64,000 nt of DNA from an uncultured Clostridia bacterium (GTDB lineage Bacteria; Bacillota; Clostridia; Christensenellales; UBA1242), in the NCBI GenBank assembly GCA_934747385.1, contig CAKVGK010000001.1:1-64000 (forward strand), in the 5' to 3' direction. Below the pieces are notes generated by a model. It was not told the DNA's origin, did not search any database, and saw nothing but the letters and a program-made list of their open reading frames with translations. A program made the translations under genes and the position numbers. This document shows, in pieces, positions 1 through 7,327 of the stretch (its first letter is position 1; each line of letters begins with the position of its first letter).

Positions 1-77
1 GATTTTTTAACAACTTGGTGTTTTATCTTTACTCAGTTCTTAAAGCAAGAACTGGGTCTTTCTTTGAGGCAATCTTG
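1..77 (-). pseudogene. Duplicated 3' tail of the ABC transporter gene
   Basis: These 77 bases are identical to 127-203, which hold the last codons and stop of the neighbouring ABC transporter gene (tail ending LALRTE). The two copies are separated by 49 bp of non-coding sequence. The left copy has no coding sequence in front of it, so it is a tail remnant. It sits at the window edge, so a longer tandem array or an assembly artefact at a contig end cannot be excluded. Confidence 0.75.
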
Positions 78-154
78 TTGTAATCTGAAAATTTTTATTT
101 TAAAAATTGTTCAGGTTCGGCGCCAAGATTTTTTAACAACTTGGTGTTTTATCT

Positions 155-2698
155 TTACTCAGTTCTTAAAGCAAGAACTGGGTCTTTCTTTGAGGCAATC
201 TTGGCTGGAATTAATCCTGCGAGGAATGTAAGTGCTACGCTGATTGCAATAAGAACCAAGCATGCCAATGGCTGCAAACTGATAAGCCCTGCCACGCCTG
301 TTAAATGTTTTAAAACAACTTCTAAGATAATGCCAAGCAAAGCAGATACAAGCACGCCTATTGTGCCCGCCAGAAGACCGATGATTGTTGTTTCTGCATT
401 AAACACACGAGAAACGTCTCGTTTTGACGCGCCAACGCTGCGCAATACGCCAATTTCCTTTGTTCGCTCAATAACCGAAGTGTAAGTTATGATTGAAATC
501 ATAATACTGCTTACGACTAGGGAAATTGCCGCAAACGCTACAAGAACATAACTGATAATGTTAACAATGCTGCCAAGCATGTTTGTGAGCATTTGAGAGC
601 CGTCGCTGAACACAATTTTTGTGGTGTTGGTGTTGTTCCAAGCGTCAATCATTGATGTTAAATCGTCCTTTGCGTCGAACGACTTACAATAGAAATAAAT
701 GCCGGTTGGCACATTGCTTGCGCCGTACATTTGAAGGTACAAATCCACAAGTTGCTCGTCTGTTAGGTTAATATTAAGAGAGTCGCTGGTTAACATGTTT
801 ACCATTTCTTGCAAGGTGTTAAATTTGTAGATTGAATCACCTGTCAATGCTTTTAATTCGCTGATATTGACCTTATATGGCAATTTTAAAGTGGCATTTT
901 TGTCGGTCAACACATTGGTTTTAAGGTTTTCAACCACGCTGGAATTTTTGCAGTTTGTGCGATATTCTTCCGCCAAAGCGTGAGAATACATAATTCCATT
1001 TGAGAAAATGCTGCCAGAAGCGTCCTCTTTCAAAATTAAAATGCCTGTTATTGTAAGTTCTTTTGTGTTTGTGTTGCTGTTTAGAGAGGCAAGCGTTGGT
1101 TGTGCAGAGACAATGTCTGAAATTTCCGTCAAACCGCCAAAATTAAGCACTGGTTCGCCGTCAAGATTGTAATACGCGTCGTTAAAAAGTAGTTTATATT
1201 TTTTGCGGTTCAAAATATTTTCAAACTTGATTGTTTTGCCTTCGCTTGGCTCTTCTATTCCAACTGAATACAAAATTGAATTTGCAACCGAGCGAGAATT
1301 GAGCACAAGAGCAACCTCATTGGCTTGCTTTGGGTAATTGCCTTTTATGTCGTAAAGTCCACGCACATATTCTTCATTGCTCAAAGCCTCAAAGAAAGTG
1401 GAACTTGTTGTACCGTTCAGCACGCTTATTGTTTGTTCACTGGTGAGTGGGTACAAAATTGTGTTTTCGCCTGATTTATAGTCGGTTACAAAGTGCATGG
1501 TGGTGGCGTAACTTATTTGCAATTCGTTCAACAGGTTCTTTTTAGATTTGTCCGCATAATGGTTGTTAACATGGTCAACAAATTGGCTGCTTATATAATT
1601 ATAACTGCCATATCTTGTTAGCATTTCTTTCATATTGTATATAGAAAGTTCATCATCAGCAGCTTCACCATTTCGGTCGTCACGAGAATTTATTCCGTTT
1701 TGAAGGCTGGTCAAATCTACCGCCACCGAACTGACTGAAATTGGATAACTTGCCAAACTGTTGCTTTGCATTCTGTTGATATAGCCCATCATGCCCGCAC
1801 TTGCTGCCAAAATGAGAGCAATGCCGATTATGCCAATGCTGCCAGCAAACGAAACCATTATTGTTCTGCCCTTTTTGGTTAACATGTTTTTGAAACTCAA
1901 GCCAAGAGCGGTGAAAAAGGACATAGATTTCTTCTTTTCTGTTTTAACAAAGCCTCTTTTTTTGTCTTGTGAAGATTGTTGCACCCTGTGTTTTTCCACC
2001 TCTTGTACTGCCTGCTCATGAGTGTATGGGTTGCTATCTTCAACCAACTCGCCATCTAAAAAGCGGACAATACGTGTGCTATATTTTTCTGCAAGTTCTG
2101 GATTGTGGGTGACCATTATAACCAAGCGATCTTTGCTCACTTCTTTTAAAAGTTCCATAATTTGCACGCTGGTTTTGCTGTCCAATGCGCCGGTTGGTTC
2201 GTCTGCCAAAATGATTTCCGGATCGTTAACCAAGGCTCGTGCAATTGCCACCCTTTGCATTTGACCGCCAGACAATTGGTTTGGTTTTGATTTAAGTTTG
2301 TCCCCTAATCCAACTTTATTCAGCACTGCAATGGCACGCTCGCGACGCTCTTTCTTTTTAATTCCGCTCAGTGTTAAAGCCAGTTCAACATTTTCAAGTA
2401 CTGTTTGGTGAGGAATGAGGTTGTAACTTTGAAAAACAAAACCAACACGATGATTACGATAATTGTCCCAATCCTTATCTTTAAACTGTTTTGTGGAAAC
2501 TCCGTCAATAATCAGGTCACCTTCTGTGTACCTGTCCAACCCGCCAATAATGTTCAACATTGTTGTTTTTCCGCAACCACTTGGTCCCAAAATTGAAGCA
2601 AACTCATTGCGACGAAAACATAAGTTGATGCCTTTCAATGCTTCAACAGATTGGTCTTTCAAAATATATTGCTTTTTTATGTTAACAAGCTCTAACAT
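155..2698 (-). CDS. ABC transporter, fused ATPase and FtsX/MacB-type permease
   Basis: An 847-aa protein joining a complete ABC ATPase to a permease. The ATPase (about residues 1-230) shows Walker A GPSGCGKTT, the signature LSGGQMQRVAIARAL and Walker B IILADEPTGALD, as in the LolD/MacB/YtrE class. The permease has a membrane segment near residues 280-305, a large extracytoplasmic part (about 310-700), and three C-terminal helices around an FtsX-type motif (RTKEIGVLRSVGASKRDV). This family moves peptides, antimicrobials or lipoproteins by mechanotransmission, or acts in bacitracin-type resistance; the substrate cannot be read here. The start is supported by GAGAGG upstream. The gene follows the 207-aa gene at 2713 by 14 bp, so the two are probably one operon. 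The fused order is usual for Clostridia. Confidence 0.9.
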   Translation of the reverse strand: MLELVNIKKQYILKDQSVEALKGINLCFRRNEFASILGPSGCGKTTMLNIIGGLDRYTEGDLIIDGVSTKQFKDKDWDNYRNHRVGFVFQSYNLIPHQTVLENVELALTLSGIKKKERRERAIAVLNKVGLGDKLKSKPNQLSGGQMQRVAIARALVNDPEIILADEPTGALDSKTSVQIMELLKEVSKDRLVIMVTHNPELAEKYSTRIVRFLDGELVEDSNPYTHEQAVQEVEKHRVQQSSQDKKRGFVKTEKKKSMSFFTALGLSFKNMLTKKGRTIMVSFAGSIGIIGIALILAASAGMMGYINRMQSNSLASYPISVSSVAVDLTSLQNGINSRDDRNGEAADDELSIYNMKEMLTRYGSYNYISSQFVDHVNNHYADKSKKNLLNELQISYATTMHFVTDYKSGENTILYPLTSEQTISVLNGTTSSTFFEALSNEEYVRGLYDIKGNYPKQANEVALVLNSRSVANSILYSVGIEEPSEGKTIKFENILNRKKYKLLFNDAYYNLDGEPVLNFGGLTEISDIVSAQPTLASLNSNTNTKELTITGILILKEDASGSIFSNGIMYSHALAEEYRTNCKNSSVVENLKTNVLTDKNATLKLPYKVNISELKALTGDSIYKFNTLQEMVNMLTSDSLNINLTDEQLVDLYLQMYGASNVPTGIYFYCKSFDAKDDLTSMIDAWNNTNTTKIVFSDGSQMLTNMLGSIVNIISYVLVAFAAISLVVSSIMISIITYTSVIERTKEIGVLRSVGASKRDVSRVFNAETTIIGLLAGTIGVLVSALLGIILEVVLKHLTGVAGLISLQPLACLVLIAISVALTFLAGLIPAKIASKKDPVLALRTE

Positions 2699-2712
2699 TT
2701 TTTGTCCTCTCT

Positions 2713-3333
2713 TTATTGTTCTATTGTTTTATTTTGCTTTAAATTTTCAAAATTCAAGTGCTCAATTTTCAGTGTTGCAAAATTCAAATTGAAGTTTTGC
2801 TTCAGTTTGTCCTGTTCAAACTCCTCAACAAGGAAATTATCGTTTAAATTGCCAAAACTTTCATTAAACTTTTTGTTTGCAACAACCAACCAGCACTCGT
2901 TTTCATAATCAAACCCGTTGTCAAATCTCCTGAAAACCTGCTTAATTGACATTGCTTTTGGCAAAACCAATTCTATTTGTGCATCCTTATCAAAAGCACC
3001 CCAATCCAACATAATTGAATTTTCAAAAGGAATAATAATTTTTGCATTTTTTATGCCAGAAAAACAACCTTTTGCAATTCTTAATTCGCCTGCTGCATAC
3101 TCGGCTTTCATAATATTGTTGTATTCTTCCTCTAATTCTTTAATCTCATTTTTCCTTATTCCTGCATAAATGGTACTGTTCGAAATTTGAGGCAATATTA
3201 TTTTACTAATTGATTTATCACACAATGGAAAAAACTTATTAATAACAAATCTGCCAACCTCAAAACCATATTCTGGTTGATTATCATCATCGAATTTAAT
3301 ATACATTTTTCCACATTTTACTGGACATTTCAT
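2713..3333 (-). CDS. Hypothetical protein, 207 aa
   Basis: I do not recognise this protein. It has no signal peptide or membrane helix. The N terminus MKCPVKCGK carries two close cysteines; the middle has regularly spaced hydrophobic segments (for example SKIILPQIS, NAKIIIPFE, IELVLPKAM) that may be short beta-strand repeats. The last 40 residues are rich in Asn, Phe and Lys. A start six codons upstream is possible, but GGGGG lies at the right distance before the ATG at 3333, so I place the start there. It is 14 bp from the ABC transporter gene and probably co-transcribed with it; a role with that transporter is inference only. Confidence 0.7.
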   Translation of the reverse strand: MKCPVKCGKMYIKFDDDNQPEYGFEVGRFVINKFFPLCDKSISKIILPQISNSTIYAGIRKNEIKELEEEYNNIMKAEYAAGELRIAKGCFSGIKNAKIIIPFENSIMLDWGAFDKDAQIELVLPKAMSIKQVFRRFDNGFDYENECWLVVANKKFNESFGNLNDNFLVEEFEQDKLKQNFNLNFATLKIEHLNFENLKQNKTIEQ

Positions 3334-3437
3334 AATAATTTCCCCCATCATTTATTGGTTTATTATAATATAAATAAACACGATTTTCAAGCAGTTGCTA
3401 AAATCTAATAAAAAATCCAAACCAAAAAATTCTACTC

Positions 3438-3518
3438 AAATTCTACTCAGTCGAAAAAATGACATGAAAAAGGCACACCAAATACGGCATGTCTTAATCG
3501 TAAAAACACAATATATTG
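3438..3518. repeat. Left arm of 81-bp inverted repeat around the tRNA island
   Basis: The reverse complement of 4779-4859 matches here at 76 of 81 positions, and all five differences are transitions. The arm contains a hairpin (AGGCA / TGCCT) followed on the minus strand by T-rich sequence, so it may terminate the minus-strand tRNA transcript. A short doubled motif (ATTCTACTCA twice) lies at its outer edge. Confidence 0.9.
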
Positions 3519-3563
3519 CAATTATTTAGTAAACAACCCTATTAAAAGTCTTAGTAAATAATA

Positions 3564-3640
3564 GACGGGTACCCCGACAAAGCCAAACGCAGTGGGCTTG
3601 GAGGGGAAAACGAGAAAGCCAAGTGAAAGGGCAACACTTT
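3564..3640 (+). repeat. Intergenic palindromic repeat, copy A
   Basis: Shares the order CCCCGACAAAGCCAAA - GGGCTTG - GGGGAA - GAGAAAGCC with copy B (3688-3765) and, inverted, copy C (38815-38890). Two hairpins can form: CAA(A)GCC with GGCTTG, and GCC with GGC after AAAGCC. Divergence between the copies largely keeps the pairing possible. Confidence 0.55.
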
Positions 3641-3650
3641 GTGTTTTTGA

Positions 3651-3679
3651 CAAAAAACACAAGTTGCTAGAACTTGTGC
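3651..3679 (-). terminator. Intrinsic terminator-like hairpin
   Basis: On the minus strand CACAAGTT pairs with AACTTGTG, followed by six T. The same stem occurs at 4880-4901 and, shortened, after tRNA-Gln at 15203-15232, so it is a reused terminator sequence in this genome. Confidence 0.6.
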
Positions 3680-3687
3680 AAAACTTA

Positions 3688-3765
3688 TAGGGCTCCCACA
3701 AAGGCTAACAAAGCGCCTTTGAAGGGAATGAGGAGCAACCGGTATAAGTCAGCGGTTGTTTTTAG
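3688..3765 (+). repeat. Intergenic palindromic repeat, copy B
   Basis: Second member of the family described at 3564. Its first hairpin is perfect (CAAAGGC with GCCTTTG) and its second pairs CAACC with GGTTG. It lies directly downstream of the tRNA-Arg terminator. Confidence 0.55.
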
Positions 3766-3766
3766 A

Positions 3767-3797
3767 CAAAAAAACAACCCGACTAAAAGCCGAGTTG
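3767..3797 (-). terminator. Terminator of the tRNA-Gly/tRNA-Arg transcript
   Basis: Minus-strand stem CAACTCG with CGGGTTG (one G-T pair) followed by seven T, seven bases beyond the CCA end of tRNA-Arg. Confidence 0.85.
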
Positions 3798-3803
3798 TGA
3801 CGA

Positions 3804-3880
3804 TGGTGCGTCAAGAGGGATTCGAACCCCCGACCCCCGCCTTAGAAGGGCGATGCTCTATCCAACTGAGCTATTGACGC
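3804..3880 (-). tRNA. tRNA-Arg(TCT)
   Basis: A full cloverleaf of 77 nt with encoded CCA. The acceptor GCGTCAA pairs with TTGACGC, the D arm is AGCTCAGTTGGATAGAGC, the anticodon loop is CTTCTAA (anticodon TCT) and the T loop is GTTCGAATC. It directly follows tRNA-Gly with no gap. Confidence 0.97.
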
Positions 3881-3954
3881 TGGAGCGGGTGAAGGGAATC
3901 GAACCCTCGTAACTAGCTTGGAAGGCTAGCGCTCTACCATTGAGCTACACCCGC
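3881..3954 (-). tRNA. tRNA-Gly(TCC)
   Basis: A 74-nt cloverleaf with encoded CCA. The acceptor GCGGGTG pairs with CACCCGC, the anticodon loop is CTTCCAA (anticodon TCC) and the T loop is GTTCGATTC. First gene of the minus-strand pair. Confidence 0.97.
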
Positions 3955-3967
3955 ATTGAACAGCACA

Positions 3968-3997
3968 ATAATAACACAACAAAAATATTTATGTCAA
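3968..3997 (-). promoter_or_regulatory. SigA promoter for tRNA-Gly/Arg
   Basis: On the minus strand TTGACA (3992-3997) and TATTAT (3968-3973) are separated by 18 bp, ending 13 bp before tRNA-Gly. Confidence 0.75.
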
Positions 3998-4148
3998 GTC
4001 AATTTGGCAAAATCAACAAAAATTGTTTACATAAATTCACAGAATTGCAAATAGATAACATGTTTAAGATAAAATGTTTAAATTTTAATAAATCACGCTC
4101 GTAATAAAAAATTAATTTAAAAATTTTTATATTTTTTGTAAAAAACAC

Positions 4149-4177
4149 TTGTTTTTTTATTTTTCATAGTGTATAAT
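4149..4177 (+). promoter_or_regulatory. SigA promoter for the plus-strand tRNA operon
   Basis: TTGTTT (4149-4154), 17 bp, TATAAT (4172-4177). The first element transcribed is the broken tRNA-Lys copy at 4225; the intact tRNAs follow. Confidence 0.8.
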
Positions 4178-4224
4178 ACAAAAGTCGCTAGTGATAATAG
4201 CTTGCGATTTTATCTTAACTATGT

Positions 4225-4375
4225 GGTTCATTAGCTCAGTTGGCGAGTAGCGTTAAACAATATGCCACAATTGGCATGTTATAACGGTGACGAAAGGCAA
4301 CGAGTGAGCGAAGCGATGGAAGAGCACATGACTTTTAATCATATGATTGAAAGGCTTTGAGTTCAAAAAATTCAA
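4225..4375 (+). pseudogene. tRNA-Lys(TTT) pseudogene with 77-bp D-loop insert
   Basis: The first 19 bases, GGTTCATTAGCTCAGTTGG, equal the start of the intact tRNA-Lys at 4396. The D loop is then interrupted by the 77-bp element (4244-4320), after which AGAGCACATGACTTTTAATCAT resumes the D stem and anticodon arm, including anticodon TTT. The T arm and acceptor 3' strand are degenerate and there is no CCA. It cannot be a normal tRNA, but it lies first in the operon and would be transcribed. Confidence 0.85.
4244..4320 (+). repeat. 77-bp three-hairpin element, copy 1
   Basis: The twin is at 13618-13694, 70 of 77 bases identical and the same length. A long stem forms from CGTT and AACG around ATGCCA-CAAT-TGGCAT, then a small hairpin TGAC-GAAA-GGCA (GNRA-type loop), then GCGAAGC. 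Both copies sit at the same point of a tRNA-Lys D loop, after GTTGG-like sequence and before AGAGC. Confidence 0.85.
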
Positions 4376-4395
4376 CTTAATAGAAAAATAAATAT

Positions 4396-4471
4396 GGTTC
4401 ATTAGCTCAGTTGGTAGAGCACATGACTTTTAATCATGGTGTCCCGGGTTCAAGTCCCGGATGAGCCACCA
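4396..4471 (+). tRNA. tRNA-Lys(TTT)
   Basis: Intact 76-nt tRNA with encoded CCA. GGTTCAT pairs with ATGAGCC, the anticodon loop is CTTTTAA and the T loop GTTCAAGTC. It lies 20 bp after the broken copy and starts the functional part of the operon Lys-Leu-Gln-His. Confidence 0.97.
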
Positions 4472-4501
4472 TTTTTCTAAATGCGGGCTGTTCGCCCTTT
4501 T

Positions 4502-4584
4502 GCGGATGTGGCGAAATTGGCAGACGCGCTAGACTTAGGATCTAGTGGGTGACCATGGGGGTTCAAGTCCCTTCATCCGCACCA
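4502..4584 (+). tRNA. tRNA-Leu(TAG)
   Basis: An 83-nt class II tRNA with a long variable arm and encoded CCA. GCGGATG pairs with CATCCGC and the anticodon loop is CTTAGGA, anticodon TAG. Confidence 0.97.
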
Positions 4585-4587
4585 CAA

Positions 4588-4662
4588 TGGGGTATCGCCA
4601 AGCGGTAAGGCACAAGACTTTGACTCTTGCACGCGCTAGTTCGAATCTAGCTACCCCAGCCA
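4588..4662 (+). tRNA. tRNA-Gln(TTG)
   Basis: A 75-nt tRNA. TGGGGTA pairs with TACCCCA, followed by GCCA, and the anticodon loop CTTTGAC gives TTG. It begins 3 bp after tRNA-Leu. The CTG isoacceptor is at 15239. Confidence 0.97.
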
Positions 4663-4694
4663 ATATTGCCTTAACGGGCAATATTTTGTTATAT

Positions 4695-4771
4695 GGTGGA
4701 TATAGTTCAGTTGGTAGAGCGCCAGATTGTGGATCTGGTTGTCGTGGGTTCGAGTCCCTCTATCCACCCCA
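4695..4771 (+). tRNA. tRNA-His(GTG)
   Basis: GTGGATA pairs with TATCCAC, with an encoded G at position -1 facing C73, the hallmark of tRNA-His. The anticodon loop TTGTGGA gives GTG and CCA is encoded. Last tRNA of the operon. Confidence 0.97.
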
Positions 4772-4778
4772 TTCAACA

Positions 4779-4859
4779 CAATATATTGTGTTTTCATGAT
4801 TAAGGCATGCCGTATTTGGTGTGCCTTTTTTATGTCATTTTTTCGGCTGAGTAGAATTT
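4779..4859. repeat. Right arm of 81-bp inverted repeat around the tRNA island
   Basis: Reverse-complement partner of 3438-3518. It starts 7 bp after tRNA-His and includes a small ACAATATATTGT palindrome and the terminator hairpin at 4802-4831. Confidence 0.9.
4802..4831 (+). terminator. Terminator of the Lys-Leu-Gln-His tRNA operon
   Basis: AGGCAT pairs with GTGCCT (one wobble), followed by six T. It lies 30 bp beyond tRNA-His, inside the inverted repeat. Confidence 0.75.
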
Positions 4860-4873
4860 ATGATTACCATATA

Positions 4874-4908
4874 CAAAAAGCACAAGTTAGAAAACTTGTG
4901 CTTTTTTC
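4874..4908. terminator. Bidirectional terminator
   Basis: GCACAAGTT pairs with AACTTGTGC, with A tract on the left and T tract on the right. On the minus strand it ends the operon that finishes at 4936. Confidence 0.8.
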
Positions 4909-4935
4909 ATAACTATAATTATTATATTCAAGTTT

Positions 4936-5394
4936 TTAGAATTTGACTTTTGTTATAGTGCAATTTTTGTCAGGATGCTCTTTAATATATTGTTCTATCA
5001 AACTTTCATATATGGATTTTAACTCTAACTTGAAATCTTCAACACTCTCTTTGCAATAACCAATTTTTTTATTAAATCTTAGATTTTTTGTTTCAAAATT
5101 TAAAATCATACATGGCTCTACATTGCTTGAATTTTTTGAATCATCTAGAAAAATTTTTAATATACAGTCGTTTTGTACACTTTTTAAAGAATCTCCACCC
5201 TTACAAAAACTAATAAGTTCTGATATATCATCTTCAAATTTTTGTTTAATTAATGTATTTGCTTTGACATCTTCAATTTTAATATCAAAATGATAATCAA
5301 AATCAAAAAGACCTGTTGCTCCATAGCAACTAACACTCATATTAGATAATTTAACCTTTAAATCTTCACAATCAAAATTTAATACATAATCCAT
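4936..5394 (-). CDS. Hypothetical protein, 152 aa
   Basis: I do not recognise this family. It is a soluble, acidic, mixed alpha/beta-looking protein without a signal peptide or membrane helix. It contains several single cysteines (for example SVSCYGATG and DCILKIF) in no obvious metal-binding arrangement. AAGGAG stands six bases before the ATG. It is the last gene after degV and the 238-aa gene at 5477 on the same strand (82-bp gap), followed by a terminator, so it is probably the end of that operon. Nothing in the sequence indicates its function. Confidence 0.75.
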   Translation of the reverse strand: MDYVLNFDCEDLKVKLSNMSVSCYGATGLFDFDYHFDIKIEDVKANTLIKQKFEDDISELISFCKGGDSLKSVQNDCILKIFLDDSKNSSNVEPCMILNFETKNLRFNKKIGYCKESVEDFKLELKSIYESLIEQYIKEHPDKNCTITKVKF

Positions 5395-5476
5395 TTTTTC
5401 TCCTTCATAAACAAAATCTAAAATTCAAATAGAAAACAAGATTTACAAACTTGACACTGTTTTGCACAACTGCCTA

Positions 5477-6193
5477 TTAGACATACTCTCTTTTAACGCT
5501 TTTGCATGTTTTAAAAAAATCATCAAGAAATTTTAAATCCAAGGCGGTTTTGTCCGTTTTTTCGTAAACATACTTTAAAGTGTCCTTTGCAGATAAACTC
5601 TTGCCAGTTTTTATCACTTCAATTTTTGAAGGCTCAATAATTTTGCCGGGGATAGTGTGCATATTCCAATCCTCCATGCAAAACAAATTTTTCTCGTCAT
5701 GTTTTGTTTTACCATACATTGCTTGCAGCATTTCCGGACGGGATTTTAGCATTATTTTAACTTCGTCAATGTCGTTTGACTTGAAATCCTCACCCTCAAC
5801 CAAGTTAAGTTTGAGGAAGACATTGTTGCTCATAAATGAAAAAAAGTTTGAATATATTTCTTCCATCACAGATTTTGTGTAAATTTTTGAATTTTTAAAA
5901 TCATCGTAAAATTTTTGCAACAAAAGTGCACGTTCCTTGCTATTTGCAGCTTTTGATTTATAGCGTTGTTTTTGCTGCTTAAAAGCCAGCCATTTAATCC
6001 AAATATTGCATAATTGAAGTATGCCAGCACCACCAAACGAGAAAAACGATTTTTCAGATTTTTCAAGATTTTCGGCGTTATCTCCGATTTTGGGAACCAA
6101 CCCTAATTTTTGAATGCTTTTTAAATTGTCTTTATGAGTAAAATGGAAATAACCTTTTGAGAAATCAATGTCTTCAACTTTTGTTGTGTTCAT
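5477..6193 (-). CDS. Conserved-looking hypothetical protein with FTHKDNLKSI N terminus
   Basis: A 238-aa soluble protein. The N-terminal stretch GYFHFTHKDNLKSIQKLGL, followed by VPKIGDNAENLEK and FFSFGG, resembles the opening of ADP-ribosyltransferase-like folds (His-Thr near the start, then a loop and a strand), and I recall similar unannotated proteins in Bacilli and Clostridia. The rest is helical and Lys-rich. The equivalent of a catalytic Glu is not evident, so an enzyme call would be speculative. GAGAGG stands before the ATG. The gene starts 9 bp after degV and precedes the 152-aa gene, so the three are likely one operon. No neighbour looks like a cognate antitoxin. Confidence 0.75.
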   Translation of the reverse strand: MNTTKVEDIDFSKGYFHFTHKDNLKSIQKLGLVPKIGDNAENLEKSEKSFFSFGGAGILQLCNIWIKWLAFKQQKQRYKSKAANSKERALLLQKFYDDFKNSKIYTKSVMEEIYSNFFSFMSNNVFLKLNLVEGEDFKSNDIDEVKIMLKSRPEMLQAMYGKTKHDEKNLFCMEDWNMHTIPGKIIEPSKIEVIKTGKSLSAKDTLKYVYEKTDKTALDLKFLDDFFKTCKSVKREYV

Positions 6194-6202
6194 TTTGCCT
6201 CT

Positions 6203-7060
6203 CTAAGCGTTGGCGTCAGTTTCTGGGGCTTGGTTGATAAACAAAATGCCGAGAGTGCCTGGGCCGCAGTGTGAACTGATTGTTGAACTTGCGTTTACGT
6301 CGTAAACCTGCTTAAAGCCGTACTCTCGCAAACGGTCGCAAATTTTTGAACTGATTTCCATTGGGCTGCTGTGAGTTACAAAAGCAACGGACAAATCTGG
6401 ATTAGACTTTTTAAGCATATCTTCAACATACTTTTTAAGGCAACCATTAATGCCGCCCATGTATTTTTTTGTGACTTTCATTTCGCCATTAATAACCGAA
6501 ATTTGAGGTTTTAACATTAAAATTGTTGCGCCGATAAGAGCCAAAGAACTGCACCTTCCGCCTTTGTGCAAATATTTGAGAGTGTCCACCAAAAAACTTG
6601 CTTGAACATATGGACGCAAAGCGTTTAATTCTTCCACAATCTGTTCTGGTTGCTTGCCCTGTTTAACCATTTCTACACATTTGAGTGTAAGCAATGCAAT
6701 GCCTGAGGAAAGTGACATGCTATCAACTAAATAAACATTTTTCATTCCCTCTGCTGCCACTTTGGCGTTAGCGAAAGCGGAAGTCATTTTATCTGACAAA
6801 CCAATGTGAACAACAGCATCATTTTCCTTTAAAATGTTTTCAAAATATTCTTTAAACATTTCAGCACTTGGTGCACCTGTTTTTGGCAAAACGCCCTGTT
6901 CTTTAACATATTTGAACAAATCCTGACTGGTTACGTCCACCCCATCGCGGAATTCTTTTTCGCCCATATTAACGAAATATGGCATGCAGAAAATGCCCTC
7001 ATCTTTTATAATTTCTTTTGGCAAATCACATGCACTATCAATTGAAATTGCAATTTTCAT
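6203..7060 (-). CDS. DegV family fatty-acid-binding protein
   Basis: A DegV/FakB-like protein of 285 aa. These proteins bind a fatty acid and present it to the FakA kinase for phosphorylation and entry into phospholipids. The family features are the N terminus IAISIDSACDLP, the loop KTGAPSAEMF, the SDKMTSAFANAK segment, DSMSLSSG, and the lid motif TLKYLHKGGRCS. A start seven codons upstream is in frame, but the conserved fold begins at MKIAISIDS, so I use 7060; GTGAG upstream is a weak ribosome site. Gram-positive genomes carry several paralogues of differing acyl preference, so no gene symbol is given. First gene of a three-gene minus-strand operon. Confidence 0.92.
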   Translation of the reverse strand: MKIAISIDSACDLPKEIIKDEGIFCMPYFVNMGEKEFRDGVDVTSQDLFKYVKEQGVLPKTGAPSAEMFKEYFENILKENDAVVHIGLSDKMTSAFANAKVAAEGMKNVYLVDSMSLSSGIALLTLKCVEMVKQGKQPEQIVEELNALRPYVQASFLVDTLKYLHKGGRCSSLALIGATILMLKPQISVINGEMKVTKKYMGGINGCLKKYVEDMLKKSNPDLSVAFVTHSSPMEISSKICDRLREYGFKQVYDVNASSTISSHCGPGTLGILFINQAPETDANA

Positions 7061-7311
7061 ATTTATCTCACTTTTAATCACATAAGAGATTCATAATTAT
7101 GTGATATTAATTTATATTTTTAACTTACTTTAAAGCGTCAACTTTAAACATTTTTATTATATTATAGCCAGTTAAAATTAATTAGTCAAATATATATGTA
7201 AAATTTAGATAAAATAGTAGATAAATGAAGTATGGTGCCTAAAAATGTTTATTTTAAGTGGCTATATTTTACCATATTTGCACTAATTTAGTTTTTAAAT
7301 TTTTGATAATA

Positions 7312-7320
7312 TGTTAGAAT
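7312..7320 (+). promoter_or_regulatory. Extended -10 promoter, predicted leaderless start
   Basis: TG-T-TAGAAT ends 7 bp before the ATG at 7328 and there is no ribosome-binding sequence in between, so transcription would begin at or next to the start codon. Confidence 0.5.
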
Positions 7321-7327
7321 ATTTTTA

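Noticed and set aside
3674..3877. Plus-strand frame across the tRNA-Arg gene
   Set aside because: It reads through a tRNA, a terminator and a repeat on the other strand.
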